A stretch of DNA of 64,000 bases from Modestobacter versicolor (GCF_014195485.1 NZ_JACIBU010000001.1:1922001-1986000), one strand, 5' to 3'. Counted from the first letter of the stretch, positions 49,950-60,246 are shown. Notes: generated by a model from the letters alone, not told the origin. A program made the numbers and translations.

Positions 49950-52058
49950 GTGGGTGACAGCGTGGAGCCGACGTCCGTCGGCGACGTGCACGGTCACGAC
50001 GCGGAGGCAGCCCGGCTGCGGGCCGAGCTCGCGATCAGCGCCGCCGGCATCGGGACGTTCGACCTCGACGTCCGCACCGGCCGGCTGACCTGGGACGCCC
50101 GGTTGATCGAGATGTTCGGGTACGACGCCGACACCTTCGAGCAGACCATCGAGGCGTTCAACGCCCGGTTGCACCCCGACGACCTGCCGCGGGTCACCGA
50201 CGCGCTGCAGACCGCGATCGCCACCCAGGGCGAGCTGGAGACCGACTACCGGATCCTGCTGCCCGACGGCGACACCCGCTGGGTCAGCGCCCGGGGCAAG
50301 GCGTTCGGTGGTCCCGACGGCCAGGCGGCGCGGGTGATCGGCGTCGCCTACGACGTCACCGCGGAACGGACCAGCGAGGCCCGGGTCGCGCGGGTGCTCG
50401 AGGCGATGCCGGCCGGCTTCTACTCCCTCGACCGGGCGTGGCGCTTCGCGCACGTCAACGCCGAGGCCGAGAAGCTGCTGGGGCAGAGCCGCGACGATCT
50501 GCTGGGCCAGGTGATCTGGGACGCCTTCCCCGCAGCCGTGAACAGCGTCTTCGAGGAGAGCTACCGCCGAGCGGTCACCACCGGGGAGCCGGTGGCCTTC
50601 GACGCGCACTACCCCGCGCCGCTCGACGGCTGGTACGAGCTGCGCGCCTGGCCCACCCCCGACGGCTTGTCGGTCTACTTCATCGAGGTCACCGAGCGCC
50701 GGCAGGCCGAGGCCCAGGCCGAGCGGGCCACCCGCCGGCTGAGGCTGCTGGCCCAGGTGAGCGCCGAGCTGGCCGGCACCCTCGACGTGCAGGCAGCGAC
50801 CGCCCGGCTGCCGCGGCTGGTGGTGCCGGCGCTGGCCGACTACTGCATCCTCACCGTCATCGACGACGACGGTCACCCCCGGGACGTCGGGAGCTGGCAC
50901 GTCGACCCGGCCAGCCGGTCCCTGCTGGAGCGCTACATGGCCGTCCGGCTGGACGCGATGCCGCTGACCGCCCCGGTGGGCCGCGCCCTGCACTCCAACG
51001 AGGCGGTGACCTTCGCCGGCAACGACGTCCTCGACCTGCTCCCCCCGGGCGACGCCCGTGACCTGCTCGGCGTGCTCGCCCCGCAGAGCGAGGTGGCGCT
51101 GCCGCTGCGCGCCCGCGGACGGACGCTGGGCCTGCTGACGCTGTTCTACGCCGACGGCCACGTCCCCACCGCCGAGGACGTCACGGTGGCCCAGGACGTC
51201 GCCGACCGGGCCGGCCTGGCCTGGGACAACGCCCGGCTGTTCACCCAGCAGCAGCAGATGGCCGAGACCCTGCAGCGCAGCCTGCTCACCGACCCGCCGG
51301 AGCCCGACCACGCCGAGATCGTGGTGCGCTACCTGCCGGCCGCCGAGGCCGCGCGGGTGGGCGGCGACTGGTACGACGCCTTCCTGCAGCCCAACGGCTC
51401 GACGATGCTGGTCATCGGCGACGTGGTCGGCCACGACACCGCCGCGGCGGCGGCGATGGGCCAGGTGCGCAGCCTGCTGCGCGGCATCGCCGCCTACAGC
51501 GACGCCGGCCCGGCCGAGGTGCTGCGCGGCCTGGACCAGGCGATGGCGGTGCTGCAGATCGACACGCTGGCCACCGCCGCCGTGGCCCGCTTCGAGCAGA
51601 CGGACGACGAACGGGAGCGCGGCGTCACCCGGATCGTCTGGGCGAACGCCGGGCACCTCCCGCCGCTCGCGCTGCACCCGGACGGCTCGGTCGCCGTGCT
51701 GGCCGACTGGAAGGCCGACCTGCTGCTCGGCGTCGACGCGTTCGCGCAGCGCGCCGAGTCGGTGGTCACCCTGGACCGCGGGTCGACCGTGCTGCTGTAC
51801 ACCGACGGCCTGATCGAGCGCCGGGACGCAGACCTGGACACCGGGCTGGACCGGCTGCGCACGCACCTCGCCGAGCTGGCCCACCTCCCGCTGCAGCAGC
51901 TGTGCGACGAGCTGATCACCCGGCTGGTCGACGGCAAGCCCGAGGACGACGTCGCGCTGGTCGCCGTCCGGCTGCACCCCCAGGACCGCCCCCGGCCGGC
52001 CGAGGCGGGCCCCAACCGGGTGCCCGACCTCGTCCCGCCGGACCCCACCGTTCCGTGA
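49950..52058 (+). CDS. PAS-PAS-GAF SpoIIE-type serine phosphatase (RsbU/P-like)
   Basis: 702 residues, soluble. PAS domain 1 (about 25-140, with HPDDLPRVTDAL), PAS domain 2 (about 145-255), GAF (about 275-430) and a PP2C-type SpoIIE phosphatase (about 450-670). The phosphatase has GGDWYDAFLQPNG and VIGDVVGHDTAAAAAMGQ, which hold the metal Asp residues, and LLYTDGLIERR with EDDVALVAVRL. It should dephosphorylate an anti-anti-sigma factor in response to a cytoplasmic signal (redox, light or ligand). The GTG at 49950 is taken; GTG 49962 is an alternative. The next gene encodes an ATP-binding MEDS protein. Confidence 0.92.
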   Translation: MGDSVEPTSVGDVHGHDAEAARLRAELAISAAGIGTFDLDVRTGRLTWDARLIEMFGYDADTFEQTIEAFNARLHPDDLPRVTDALQTAIATQGELETDYRILLPDGDTRWVSARGKAFGGPDGQAARVIGVAYDVTAERTSEARVARVLEAMPAGFYSLDRAWRFAHVNAEAEKLLGQSRDDLLGQVIWDAFPAAVNSVFEESYRRAVTTGEPVAFDAHYPAPLDGWYELRAWPTPDGLSVYFIEVTERRQAEAQAERATRRLRLLAQVSAELAGTLDVQAATARLPRLVVPALADYCILTVIDDDGHPRDVGSWHVDPASRSLLERYMAVRLDAMPLTAPVGRALHSNEAVTFAGNDVLDLLPPGDARDLLGVLAPQSEVALPLRARGRTLGLLTLFYADGHVPTAEDVTVAQDVADRAGLAWDNARLFTQQQQMAETLQRSLLTDPPEPDHAEIVVRYLPAAEAARVGGDWYDAFLQPNGSTMLVIGDVVGHDTAAAAAMGQVRSLLRGIAAYSDAGPAEVLRGLDQAMAVLQIDTLATAAVARFEQTDDERERGVTRIVWANAGHLPPLALHPDGSVAVLADWKADLLLGVDAFAQRAESVVTLDRGSTVLLYTDGLIERRDADLDTGLDRLRTHLAELAHLPLQQLCDELITRLVDGKPEDDVALVAVRLHPQDRPRPAEAGPNRVPDLVPPDPTVP

Positions 52059-52178
52059 CGGGCCGATGACCATCGGTGAGAACCGGTACTGGACCGTCGT
52101 GCAACCACAGGTGCGTGACCTACCGTGGGGCTGACCGCACCGGCGGACGTCGGCGACGACGACCGAGAGGACGACCCC

Positions 52179-53147
52179 GTGCCCGCGACCTGGGCCGAGC
52201 AGCACCCCGCACCAGCGCGGGCGTACCGGCACGACCTGCTCCTGCACGACTCCTCCGAGGAGCTGGCCACCCGCGCCGCGTCGTTCGTGCGCGCGGGTCT
52301 GGAGGCCGGTGACGGCGCGGTCGTCGCGGCCGGCCCGCGGGTCGGCCCGCTGGTGCTCGAGGCCCTCGCCGACGACGAGCGGGTGCTGGTGCTCGACCCC
52401 GCCGAGATCTACCGGATGCGCACGCCGGCCGCGATCACCGCGCTGCGGCAGCTGGCCCAGGAGCGGACGCCGGACGGTGGCCGCCTGCGCGTCGTCGGCG
52501 AGACCGTGTTCGGCCCCACCGCCCGGGAGTGGCTCGAGTGGGAGCGCTACGAGGCGGTCGTGAACGAGGCGCTGCGGCCGCAGCCGCTGTGGGGCCTGTG
52601 CGTCTACGACAGCAGCCGGCTGCCCGACGAGGTGATCGAGACCGGGCTGGCCACGCACACGCACCTGGTCACGGCGGCGGGCCGGCAGGTCAACCCGGGC
52701 TACCGGGACCCGGCGGAGGTGCTGCGCTCGCTGCCGGTGCCCGAGGAGCCGTTGGAGCGGACCGAGCCGCTGCTGCGGGTCGACGACGTCTCCGACTTCA
52801 TCGGCCTGCGGCACGCCGTCGGCGAGCGGCTGGCCGCGCTCGGCGGGTCACCGGACCTGGTCGAGGACCTGCACCTGGCGGTGGACGAGATGAGCTCCAA
52901 CGCGGTGCGGCACGGCGGCCCGCCGGTGCAGCTGCGGCTGTGGGCGTCCGCCGAGCGGGTGGTCTGCCGGATCAGCGACCGCGGCCCCGGGATGGACGAC
53001 CCGTTCGCCGGCTACGGGCCGGCCCACGGCGACGACCTCTCCCGCGGCGGCATGGGGCTGTGGCTGGCCCGGCAGCTGTGCGACCACGTCGACGTGATCG
53101 ACGACGGCCGGGGGCTCACCGTGCGGCTGGCGACCTCGCTGCGCTGA
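52179..53147 (+). CDS. MEDS-HATPase (anti-sigma kinase-like) protein
   Basis: 322 residues. N-terminal MEDS-like sensory domain (RHDLLLHDSSEELATRAASFVRAG... about 15-180), then an HATPase_c domain of the RsbW type (about 215-320). VDEMSSNAVRHGG is the N-box, ISDRGPGMDDPF the G1 box and GGMGLWLARQLCD the G2 region. MEDS-HATPase proteins are common in actinobacteria next to SpoIIE phosphatases and are thought to phosphorylate anti-sigma antagonists. GTG 52179 follows GAGAGGA and is preferred to the GTG 54 bp upstream. Confidence 0.85.
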   Translation: MPATWAEQHPAPARAYRHDLLLHDSSEELATRAASFVRAGLEAGDGAVVAAGPRVGPLVLEALADDERVLVLDPAEIYRMRTPAAITALRQLAQERTPDGGRLRVVGETVFGPTAREWLEWERYEAVVNEALRPQPLWGLCVYDSSRLPDEVIETGLATHTHLVTAAGRQVNPGYRDPAEVLRSLPVPEEPLERTEPLLRVDDVSDFIGLRHAVGERLAALGGSPDLVEDLHLAVDEMSSNAVRHGGPPVQLRLWASAERVVCRISDRGPGMDDPFAGYGPAHGDDLSRGGMGLWLARQLCDHVDVIDDGRGLTVRLATSLR

Positions 53148-53225
53148 GCGACCCGGGCGACGGCGGGCGCCCGCCGGTGGGCCGTGACAGGGTCGGGGGC
53201 AACCGACCGCCCCGAGAGGATCCCC

Positions 53226-53621
53226 GTGGACCTGCCCGCCGGCCTGCTCGACCTGCTGCGCCAGCCCAGCCCCTGCTTCGTGGCCACCGTCATGCCCGAC
53301 GGGTCGCCGCAGATGACCCAGACCTGGGTGGACACCGACGGCACGAACGTCCTGATCAACACCGTCGCCGGGTTCCAGAAGGTGCGGAACATGGAGCGCG
53401 ACGCCCGGGTGGCGCTCAACGTCGCCGACCCGCAGGACGTCTCGCGCTACTACGCGGTGCGCGGCCGGGTCGTGTCGATCACCGCCGACGGCGCGACCGA
53501 GCACATCGACCGGCTGTCGCAGAAGTACACCGGCGGCCCCTACCCCTGGTACGGCGGCCGCCAGCAGCAGCGGCTGCTGGTGACGATCGCGCCGGAGAAG
53601 GTCAGCTCCCCGCAGGGCTGA
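53226..53621 (+). CDS. PPOX-class F420-dependent enzyme
   Basis: 131-residue split-barrel protein of the F420/FMN-binding PPOX family. ATVMPDGSPQMTQTWVDTDGTNVLINTV and KVRNMERDARVALNVAD are the conserved strand and helix. YYAVRGRVVSITADGATEHIDRLSQKYTG is diagnostic of the F420-binding subgroup. The GTG at 53226 follows GAGAGGAT. Its role may be in biliverdin, tetracycline or other reductions; the substrate is unknown. Its stop lies 1 bp from the convergent TadC gene. Confidence 0.9.
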   Translation: MDLPAGLLDLLRQPSPCFVATVMPDGSPQMTQTWVDTDGTNVLINTVAGFQKVRNMERDARVALNVADPQDVSRYYAVRGRVVSITADGATEHIDRLSQKYTGGPYPWYGGRQQQRLLVTIAPEKVSSPQG

Positions 53622-53622
53622 C

Positions 53623-54510
53623 TCAGCCCAGGACGCCGATGATCCCCAGCACGGCGGGGCCGACGACGACGATCAGGATCGCCGGCAGGATGCACACGAC
53701 GAGCGGGAAGACGACCTTCACCGGCACCTTCATCGCCTGCTCCTCGGCGCGCTGGCGGCGCTTGACCCGGGCCTCGTCGGCCTGGACCCGCAGCACGTCG
53801 GCGATCGGCACGCCGTAGGTGTCGGCCTGGTTGACCGCGCCGACGAAGCGCCTGAGCTCGGGCACCTCGGTGCGGGTCGCGAGCGCCTCGTAGGCCGCGC
53901 GGCGGGGACGGCCGACGGCGACGTCGTGCACGGTGCGCACCAGCTCCTCGGCCAGCGCGCCCTTGCCGGTGGTGGCGGCGCGGGCGAGCGCCGTCTCGAA
54001 GCCGAGCCCGGCCTCCACCGCGATGGTCATCTGGTCGAGCACGTCGGGCAGCTCGCGGGCGATCGCCTGCTGCCGCTCTTGGCCGCGGCCCCACAGCGCC
54101 GCCTCGGGGAGGTGGTAGGCGCCGAGCGCTGCCGCCAGCACGGCGACGACCGCCAGCGGGCCCGGGGACCCTGCCACCAGCAGACCGCCGACCAGCAGGA
54201 CGGCGACGGCGAGGACCAGCTTCGCCCAGAGCAGCCGGGTCATGGTGAAGCCCTCGGGTCGCCCGGCGACGTCGATCATGTGCCGGATCCGGCGCGCGGC
54301 GGTCTCCGGGGTGAGCGTGCGCAGGACGGCGCCGGCACCGGTGCGCCGCGCCTCCAGCGTGCCCACCTCGTAGACCTGGGTGACCAGGCCCCGGCCGAGG
54401 TTCTGCCGGGCGACGGCGTTGCTCCGCCCGGCGCGGGAGACGGCCACGGGCAGGCCGACGGCCACCGGCAGCACCAGGGCCGCGACGGCGGCCCACACGA
54501 TCAGCGGCAT
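53623..54510 (-). CDS. tadC: TadC-type pilus assembly inner-membrane protein
   Basis: 295-residue GspF/T2SSF-family membrane protein. Helices cluster at about 3-22, 94-135 and 262-293. Conserved [24 protein letters not shown] and [30 protein letters not shown] match the T2SSF fold. It ends the minus-strand Tad operon. Its ATG shares one base with the TGA of tadB. Together with TadB it forms the platform on which the ATPase works to extend Flp pili. Confidence 0.92.
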   Translation of the reverse strand: MPLIVWAAVAALVLPVAVGLPVAVSRAGRSNAVARQNLGRGLVTQVYEVGTLEARRTGAGAVLRTLTPETAARRIRHMIDVAGRPEGFTMTRLLWAKLVLAVAVLLVGGLLVAGSPGPLAVVAVLAAALGAYHLPEAALWGRGQERQQAIARELPDVLDQMTIAVEAGLGFETALARAATTGKGALAEELVRTVHDVAVGRPRRAAYEALATRTEVPELRRFVGAVNQADTYGVPIADVLRVQADEARVKRRQRAEEQAMKVPVKVVFPLVVCILPAILIVVVGPAVLGIIGVLG

Positions 54511-55448
54511 CAGAACCTCACCGTCACGACGCGGCGCACCCACACGGCGCCCACGACCATCAGCACGCCGGCGGTGGCCAGCATCAGCACGCCCGTGCTG
54601 CTGCCGGTCAGCCGGCCCATGTACTCCGGCGAGGTGAGCTGGAGGCCGGCGCCCAGGACGAAGGGCATCGCCAGCAGCACGACGCCGGACACCCGCCCCT
54701 CGGCGGAGAGCGCCCGCGCCTGGCGGCGCAGCTGGCTGCGGTCCCGGATGGTGATGCCGACCCGGTCGAGCACCTCGGCCAGGTTGCCGCCCACCTCGCG
54801 GTGGATCGACACGGCCTGGGCGACCCAGGAGAAGTCCTCGCTGCCCATCCGCTCGGCGACCTCGTCCAGGGCCACGACCAGGTCGCGGCCCACGCGCACC
54901 TCGTTCAGCACCCGGCTGAACTCCTCGGCCGTCGGGGCGTCCGCCTCGTGGGAGACCGCCTCCAGGGCGCGCAGCACGCTGTGCCCGGCGCGCATGCTGC
55001 TGCTCATCAGCCGCAGGGTGTCGTCGAGCTGGTCACCGAAGGCCGCGCGGCGCCGCGTGGTGCGGACCCGCAGGGTGAGCACGACGGCGAGCGGTGCCAG
55101 CGGGGTGAGCACGACGGCGCCCAGCGGCCCGCCGACGACACCACCGAGCAGGTTGCCGAGCACGGCACCGCCGACGACGGCGCCCAGCACCTGGGCCGGG
55201 CTGCGGTGCACGCCGGCCCGCTCGAGCACGCCGAGCAGCGCCTGCCGGCGGCCCAGGCGGCGGAGCACCTGGTCACCGAGGCGACCGGCGTCGACCGCCA
55301 CGCCGGACAGGCCCCGCGGTGCGGGGCGCGCGGCGGGGTCCAGCCGGGAGATGTCGACGTGCGGCGCCCGGGGCACCAGCACGACGGCGGCGGCGAGGGC
55401 GACGGCGAGGGCGCAGGCCCCGACGCCGGCCCAGACGAGGGCGGTCAT
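54510..55448 (-). CDS. tadB: TadB-type pilus assembly inner-membrane protein
   Basis: 312 residues, GspF-like fold as in TadC but with the longer N-terminal region. Helices at about 2-23, 93-135 and 255-305. [41 protein letters not shown] and [14 protein letters not shown] are the conserved blocks. ATG shares one base with the cpaF stop (TGATG). It lies in the expected order cpaF-tadB-tadC. Confidence 0.92.
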   Translation of the reverse strand: MTALVWAGVGACALAVALAAAVVLVPRAPHVDISRLDPAARPAPRGLSGVAVDAGRLGDQVLRRLGRRQALLGVLERAGVHRSPAQVLGAVVGGAVLGNLLGGVVGGPLGAVVLTPLAPLAVVLTLRVRTTRRRAAFGDQLDDTLRLMSSSMRAGHSVLRALEAVSHEADAPTAEEFSRVLNEVRVGRDLVVALDEVAERMGSEDFSWVAQAVSIHREVGGNLAEVLDRVGITIRDRSQLRRQARALSAEGRVSGVVLLAMPFVLGAGLQLTSPEYMGRLTGSSTGVLMLATAGVLMVVGAVWVRRVVTVRF

Positions 55449-56947
55449 CAGGACCGGCCACCCACGGGCACCAGGTGCGGCACGCCGCCCAGTGCCCGGG
55501 TCGGGACGGGGACGCCCTGCTCGACCATGCGCTCGAGGAACCGCGGGCGGACGCCGGTGGGCACGGCCCGGCCGAGCAGCCGGCCCTCGCGGTCGGTGCC
55601 GGCGGCGTGGTCGAAGAGGAACGCGTCCTGCAGGGTGACGGTGTCGCCCTCCATACCGAGGACCTCGGTGACGTGGGTGATCCGGCGGGTGCCGTCGCGC
55701 ATGCGGGAGACCTGCACGATGACGTCGACGGCGGAGGCCACCTGCTCGCGCACGGCGCGCAGCGGCAGGTCCATCCCGGCCATCAGCACCAGGGTCTCCA
55801 GCCGGGCGACCGCGTCGCGCGGCGAGTTGGCGTGCACGGTGGACAGCGAGCCGTCGTGGCCGGTGTTCATCGCCTGCAGCATGTCCAGGCTCTCCCCGCC
55901 GCGGACCTCGCCGACGATGATCCGGTCGGGCCGCATCCGGAGGGAGTTGCGCACCAGGTCGCGGATGCTGATGTCGCCCTTGCCCTCGATGTTGGCCGGG
56001 CGGGACTCCAGCCGGACGACGTGCTCCTGCTGCAGCTGCAGCTCGACGGCGTCCTCGATGGTGATGATCCGCTCGCCCTCGGGGATGAAGGACGACAGCA
56101 CGTTGAGCAGCGTGGTCTTCCCGGTGCCGGTACCGCCGGAGACGATCACGTTGAGCCGGGCCTGCACGCAGGCGCGCAGCAGCTCGGCCAGGTCGGCGGT
56201 GAGGGTGCCGTAGCTGATCAGGTCGCCGATCTGCAGCGGCTGGCGGGAGAACTTCCGGATGGTCAGCGAGGAGCCGCTGAAGGCCAGCGGCGGGATGATC
56301 GCGTTGACCCGGGAGCCGTCGGGCAGCCGCGCGTCGACCAGCGGCGAGGACTCGTCGATGCGGCGGCCGACGCGGGAGACGATCCGCTCGATCACCCGGC
56401 GCAGGTGCTGCTCGGAGGCGAACGCCGCGGAGGTGCGGGCGATCCGGCCGTTCCGCTCCACGTAGACGGTGTCCGGGCCGTTGACCATGACCTCGGTGAC
56501 GGCCGGGTCGTCGAGCAGCGGCTGCAGCGGCCCGTAGCCGAGCACCTCGTCGGTGAGCTCGTGGATGAGCCGGCGCTTGTCCTCCTCGGACAGCGGCGTC
56601 TGCTCGAACGCGATGACCCGCTGGAGGTCGGCGCGCACCAGGGCGTGCAGCTGCTCCTCGGGGATGTCGGCGTCGGAGAGCTTGCTGCCCAGCCGCTCGA
56701 AGAGGGCGCGGCTGGCGCGGTCCTTGAGCTGGGTGAGGGTGTCCAGCGCGCGGGCCGCGGGGTCGACCGGCGCGGTGGCAGCGGTGCCCTCCGGGGCCAC
56801 CCGGGCCAGCCGAGACGCCAGCCCACCGGCGTGCGCGGCGGTGGGCACCGGTGCCGGCGCGGGGCGGTCGGCCACCGGCACGAGCGGCGCCGGGGCCGGT
56901 TCCGTCCGCTGCCCGTGGGCGACGGCGAGACGCTCGCTCAGGCTCAC
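55448..56947 (-). CDS. cpaF: CpaF/TadA pilus assembly ATPase
   Basis: Secretion ATPase of 499 residues that powers Flp pilus polymerisation. The first 60 residues are Ala/Pro-rich and disordered. The N-terminal domain has [24 protein letters not shown]. Walker [14 protein letters not shown], the Asp box ([12 protein letters not shown]), Walker [15 protein letters not shown] and the His box ([13 protein letters not shown]) are intact. GTG start overlaps the cpaE stop by four bases. The protein should act as a hexamer with TadB and TadC. Confidence 0.95.
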   Translation of the reverse strand: MSLSERLAVAHGQRTEPAPAPLVPVADRPAPAPVPTAAHAGGLASRLARVAPEGTAATAPVDPAARALDTLTQLKDRASRALFERLGSKLSDADIPEEQLHALVRADLQRVIAFEQTPLSEEDKRRLIHELTDEVLGYGPLQPLLDDPAVTEVMVNGPDTVYVERNGRIARTSAAFASEQHLRRVIERIVSRVGRRIDESSPLVDARLPDGSRVNAIIPPLAFSGSSLTIRKFSRQPLQIGDLISYGTLTADLAELLRACVQARLNVIVSGGTGTGKTTLLNVLSSFIPEGERIITIEDAVELQLQQEHVVRLESRPANIEGKGDISIRDLVRNSLRMRPDRIIVGEVRGGESLDMLQAMNTGHDGSLSTVHANSPRDAVARLETLVLMAGMDLPLRAVREQVASAVDVIVQVSRMRDGTRRITHVTEVLGMEGDTVTLQDAFLFDHAAGTDREGRLLGRAVPTGVRPRFLERMVEQGVPVPTRALGGVPHLVPVGGRS

Positions 56948-58122
56948 CGGGCACCGGCCTTGCGGCGGCCCCGGCCGCGGGGAGCGGCGGCGTGCGGCGC
57001 GAGGCGCTGGACGAGCGCCTGCAGGCCGCGGGTGACCGGGTCCTTGCCGCCCTTCTCCAGCAGCGGCACCCCGGTGTTCGTCGACAGCGGCACGGCGTCG
57101 TGGCGCGGGAGGACGACGTCCAGGGGCGCGCCGAGGGTCTTCTCGACGTCCTCCAGCGCCAGCCCGCCGCCGGAGCCGGCGCCGTTCAGGACGAGGTGCC
57201 GGCCGCGGGGCAGCAGGCCCAGCTCGCCGAGCACGTCCATCTCCTTGCGCAGCCCGCGGACGCCGGGGACGTCCATGCTGCCCAGCAGCACCAGGTCGGT
57301 GGCCCGCTCCAGCGCCGTCAGGGTGTGGTCGGACAGGCCGGGGGCGGTGTCGACGACGACGTAGCGGAACTCGCGGCTGAGCATGTCGACCAGGCGGGCG
57401 ACGTCGGCCGGGGTGACGGCGTCGCCGGCGGCCGGCGAGTCGCTGCCCGGGACGACCTGCAGGCCGGTCGGGTGGCGGGTGAGGAAGGTCTTGAGCACCA
57501 GCGGGTCGTTGCTGGCCGCGCCCTGCACGGCCTCCGGCAGCGCGTACTGCGGCACCAGGGCGAGCGCGCTGGCGACGTCACCGAACTGCACGTCCAGGTC
57601 GACCAGCACGGTCGAGCCGGGCTCGGCGGCGGCGAGGCCGACGGCCAGGTTGGTGGCGACGGTGGTCTTGCCCACCCCGCCCTTCGGCGAGGCGACGACG
57701 ACCACCCGGCGGGTGGGCGCGCTGCCGGGCACCGGCGCCAGCACGGCCCGGCGGGCCTCGGCGCGGGCGGTGGCCCGGGTCAGCACGGCGGCGACGTCGG
57801 CCGGGGTGGCGTGCGGCGACAGCAGGTCGCGGACGCCGGCCCGCATGGCCTCCATCCACAGGTCGGGGTCGGCGAAGGCGACGACGACGACGCTGGTGCT
57901 CGGCGCGACGACGTCGACGTTACCGGCGACGGCGAAGGACTCGTCGAGGTCGACCTCCGCGCCGAGCACGACCAGCAGCGGGGCGTCCGGTGCGGCCAGG
58001 GCGCCGAGGAGGCCGCCGTCCGCGAGCGCCTCGACGCCCAGGGCGACGACGTCGCCGCCGCTCGCCTCGGCGAAGCGCTCGACGAGGTCGCCGTCGGCGC
58101 CGATGGTCAGGACCGTGCTCAC
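56944..58122 (-). CDS. cpaE: CpaE/TadZ-like pilus localisation ATPase
   Basis: 392 residues. N-terminal receiver-like domain without obvious phosphorylation site (about 1-130), then a MinD/ParA-type ATPase. Deviant Walker A SPKGGVGKTTVATNLAVGLA and VVVDTAPGLSD for Walker B are present. TadZ/CpaE proteins place the pilus machinery in the cell. Start GTG overlaps the upstream stop as GTGA, and its own stop overlaps the cpaF start. Basic tail GRGRRKAG. Confidence 0.9.
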   Translation of the reverse strand: MSTVLTIGADGDLVERFAEASGGDVVALGVEALADGGLLGALAAPDAPLLVVLGAEVDLDESFAVAGNVDVVAPSTSVVVVAFADPDLWMEAMRAGVRDLLSPHATPADVAAVLTRATARAEARRAVLAPVPGSAPTRRVVVVASPKGGVGKTTVATNLAVGLAAAEPGSTVLVDLDVQFGDVASALALVPQYALPEAVQGAASNDPLVLKTFLTRHPTGLQVVPGSDSPAAGDAVTPADVARLVDMLSREFRYVVVDTAPGLSDHTLTALERATDLVLLGSMDVPGVRGLRKEMDVLGELGLLPRGRHLVLNGAGSGGGLALEDVEKTLGAPLDVVLPRHDAVPLSTNTGVPLLEKGGKDPVTRGLQALVQRLAPHAAAPRGRGRRKAGAR

Positions 58123-58847
58123 TGGTCGTCTCCCGTGGTCGTGGTGGTGCTGGTGAGAGAGGTGCTGGTGAGAGAGGTGTCGGCAGAAGTGGCGCGTTCC
58201 TGGAGCGCCAGCCACACCGCGTCCTCCGCCATGCCGGCGATGACCTGCACGGCGTCGGCGTCGGTGAGGGCGAGGGTGACCGTCACGGTCGGCACGGCGC
58301 CGGTCAGGTCGGTGCCGCCGCCGGTGACCCGGGTGACCAGCGCCCGGTCGACCGCGAGGCTGGCGACCGTGGCCGCGGTGATGTCGAGGCCGCCGTCGCT
58401 CACGTAGACGCCCACCCGGTCGCCGGCGGCGAGCACGCCGTCGACGGCCCGCTGGGACTCCAGGGTCAGGCTGACCTCCTGCATCCCCTCGGGCACCGAC
58501 ACCTCGCCGGCGGCCTGCACGGTCGGGTCCGCGAAGCGGCCGGCGACCACCTGCTCGCCGGGCAGCAGCTCGGTGGTGGTGCTCAGCCCGCTGACGGTGG
58601 TCAGCTCGTCGAGCGCGCCCGAGGCGACCAGCCGCTGCGGCACCTGCGCGGTGGAGACGCGGTCCGCGAGCTCCTCGACCGGGGTGCCGGCCGGCACCGC
58701 CTCGTCGACGACGAGCACCGGGACGAGCACCGCACCGGCCTCCGCCCGGGCGTCGGCGCCGCGGACGTAGCCGATCAGGACGAAGGCGCCGAAGGCAGCC
58801 AGGGCGAGAGCCGTGAGGACGGCGAGGACGCGTCGCATGGTGGTCAT
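58119..58847 (-). CDS. cpaB: CpaB/RcpC-like Flp pilus assembly protein
   Basis: 242 residues. A signal-anchor helix (about 5-28, VLAVLTALALAAFGAFVLIGYV) followed by SAF/beta-clip domains: VLVVDEAVPAGTPVEEL and ELLPGEQVVAGRFADP. The tail is Thr/Ser-rich (SADTSLTSTSLTSTTTTT). In diderms it works with the RcpA secretin; there is no secretin here, as expected for a monoderm. Start ATG overlaps the stop of the TadG-like gene (ATGA). Confidence 0.88.
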   Translation of the reverse strand: MTTMRRVLAVLTALALAAFGAFVLIGYVRGADARAEAGAVLVPVLVVDEAVPAGTPVEELADRVSTAQVPQRLVASGALDELTTVSGLSTTTELLPGEQVVAGRFADPTVQAAGEVSVPEGMQEVSLTLESQRAVDGVLAAGDRVGVYVSDGGLDITAATVASLAVDRALVTRVTGGGTDLTGAVPTVTVTLALTDADAVQVIAGMAEDAVWLALQERATSADTSLTSTSLTSTTTTTGDDQ

Positions 58848-59794
58848 CCCTGCAGGTAGACGGAGCGGGCACCCAGGTCGGGCGCCGTGGTGGTGGGTCG
58901 GGTGGGGGCGTCGGACTGCTGCGCGGCGAAGGTGAAGTGGCCGATCAGCGCCGGGTCGCTGGAGTAGACGTCGTAGCCGTCGATGTGGAACGTCGCGTAG
59001 CTGTAGACGTGGATCGCGCCGCTGCTGCTCATCGAGTCCCAGACGGGGAAGAAGATGTCGCTGCCGATCAGGCTGCCCAGGTACTGGTCGGTGCAGGTGG
59101 GCGGCAGGCCGGTGCTGTTCATGCCCGGGTAGGCGGGGATCGTCGAGCCGAGCGTCGACGTCGTGCGGCAGACGCTCGAGCTGTCCGGGTTGGTGACGGC
59201 GTAGCCACCGGTGATCGTGCCGCCGTTCGGGCCGGTGCAGGTCTGCCCCATGGTCATCCCGTTGATCCGGTACGAGGTGGTCGCCGTCGACGCCGGGTGC
59301 CGGGTGACCTGCGCTTTGTACTCGCACCAGGAGAGGGCCAGCGGGAAGTTGGCCCGGGCGCGGGTGGTCGTCGCCCAGCGGGCGGTCGCGGTCGCGGTCA
59401 CCCGGCTGGAGCTGATGCCCAGCACCGGGGCGAACCAGTGCGCCTGGTCGGCGCTGACGGTCACCGTCACGCCGTTGCTGGAGGTGGTCACCTGCGGGGT
59501 GCGCACGGTGGCGTCCTGGGCGGCGGCCGAGGTGGTGTTGGCCGCCAGCACGGCTGCGGCGGTGGCGGTCGGGTTGCCGCACCTGTCGCGGGCGCAGTCG
59601 AGCGCGACGGCCAGGGCCGCGGCGTCGGCGGCGTTCCGCAGCTGCGCGCGGTCGGAGTAGAGCGAGGCGACGTCGACCGCGAGGGCGGCGAGCCCGAGGA
59701 GCGGGACCATCAGCAGCGCGACCATGACGGCGGCCGCACCGCGCTCGCCGCGGAGCCGGCCGACGGGGCGGCACCGGCGGGTCAGCCGCCGCAT
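58844..59794 (-). CDS. TadG-like pilus-associated protein
   Basis: 316 residues. The N-terminus has RGERGAAAVMVALLMVPLLGLAALAVDVASLYSDRAQLRNAADAAALA, the Tad-like/TadG prepilin signature with one helix. The large extracellular domain is rich in Thr, Ser and Tyr with several Cys (CARDRC, SWCEYKAQ, MGQTCTGPNGG, SVCRTT, PTCTDQ), probably disulfide-stabilised. It may be a surface tip or anchoring subunit. The start overlaps the end of the TadE gene by 13 bp. Confidence 0.85.
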   Translation of the reverse strand: MRRLTRRCRPVGRLRGERGAAAVMVALLMVPLLGLAALAVDVASLYSDRAQLRNAADAAALAVALDCARDRCGNPTATAAAVLAANTTSAAAQDATVRTPQVTTSSNGVTVTVSADQAHWFAPVLGISSSRVTATATARWATTTRARANFPLALSWCEYKAQVTRHPASTATTSYRINGMTMGQTCTGPNGGTITGGYAVTNPDSSSVCRTTSTLGSTIPAYPGMNSTGLPPTCTDQYLGSLIGSDIFFPVWDSMSSSGAIHVYSYATFHIDGYDVYSSDPALIGHFTFAAQQSDAPTRPTTTAPDLGARSVYLQG

Positions 59795-60204
59795 CGCATG
59801 GCCGCCCGTCCGGTGAGGTTCACGTTGGCCCGGCCGACGAGGCCGGAGGTGAAGTTCTGCTGGAACTGGATGGTGACGGTGACCATCTGGGTCGAGCTGG
59901 CACCGGTGCAGGTGGCCGGCGTGACCTGGATGGCGCCGGCGGTCAGGTTGAGCGCGCCGTCGGCGTTCTGGGCCGCGGCGCGCGCCTGTCCGACGTCGTT
60001 GGTCAGCGCCATCGTGCGGGCGGCCTCGCGGGCCGCGGACGACAGCGTGGCCTGGGCGCTCATCGCCTGGCTGTACTCGACGATGCCGAACAGCAGGAGC
60101 AGCAGCACCGGCGTGACCAGGGCGAACTCGACCGCCGCGGCGCCGCGCTCGCCGAGCAGGCGGCGGGCGAGGCGGTGGCGTCGCCGCACGGGGGTGCCGG
60201 ACAC
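59782..60204 (-). CDS. tadE: TadE-like pseudopilin
   Basis: 140 residues. LGERGAAAVEFALVTPVLLLLLFGIVEYSQAM is the classical TadE motif, with Glu near +5 of a prepilin-like site. The extracellular part is short. GTG 60204 follows CAGGAGAG; it is preferred to an in-frame ATG farther upstream. It is the second gene of the Tad operon after the pilin, and its end overlaps the TadG-like start. Confidence 0.9.
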   Translation of the reverse strand: MSGTPVRRRHRLARRLLGERGAAAVEFALVTPVLLLLLFGIVEYSQAMSAQATLSSAAREAARTMALTNDVGQARAAAQNADGALNLTAGAIQVTPATCTGASSTQMVTVTIQFQQNFTSGLVGRANVNLTGRAAMRCGG

Positions 60205-60246
60205 GGGTGCTCTCCTGTCGTCGATGAGGGGTGGGGGGCCCGGGAG

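Noticed and set aside
49734..52814. Open frame of over 1000 codons on the minus strand
   Set aside because: Antisense to the SpoIIE phosphatase and MEDS gene; composition is that of a third-position GC artefact.
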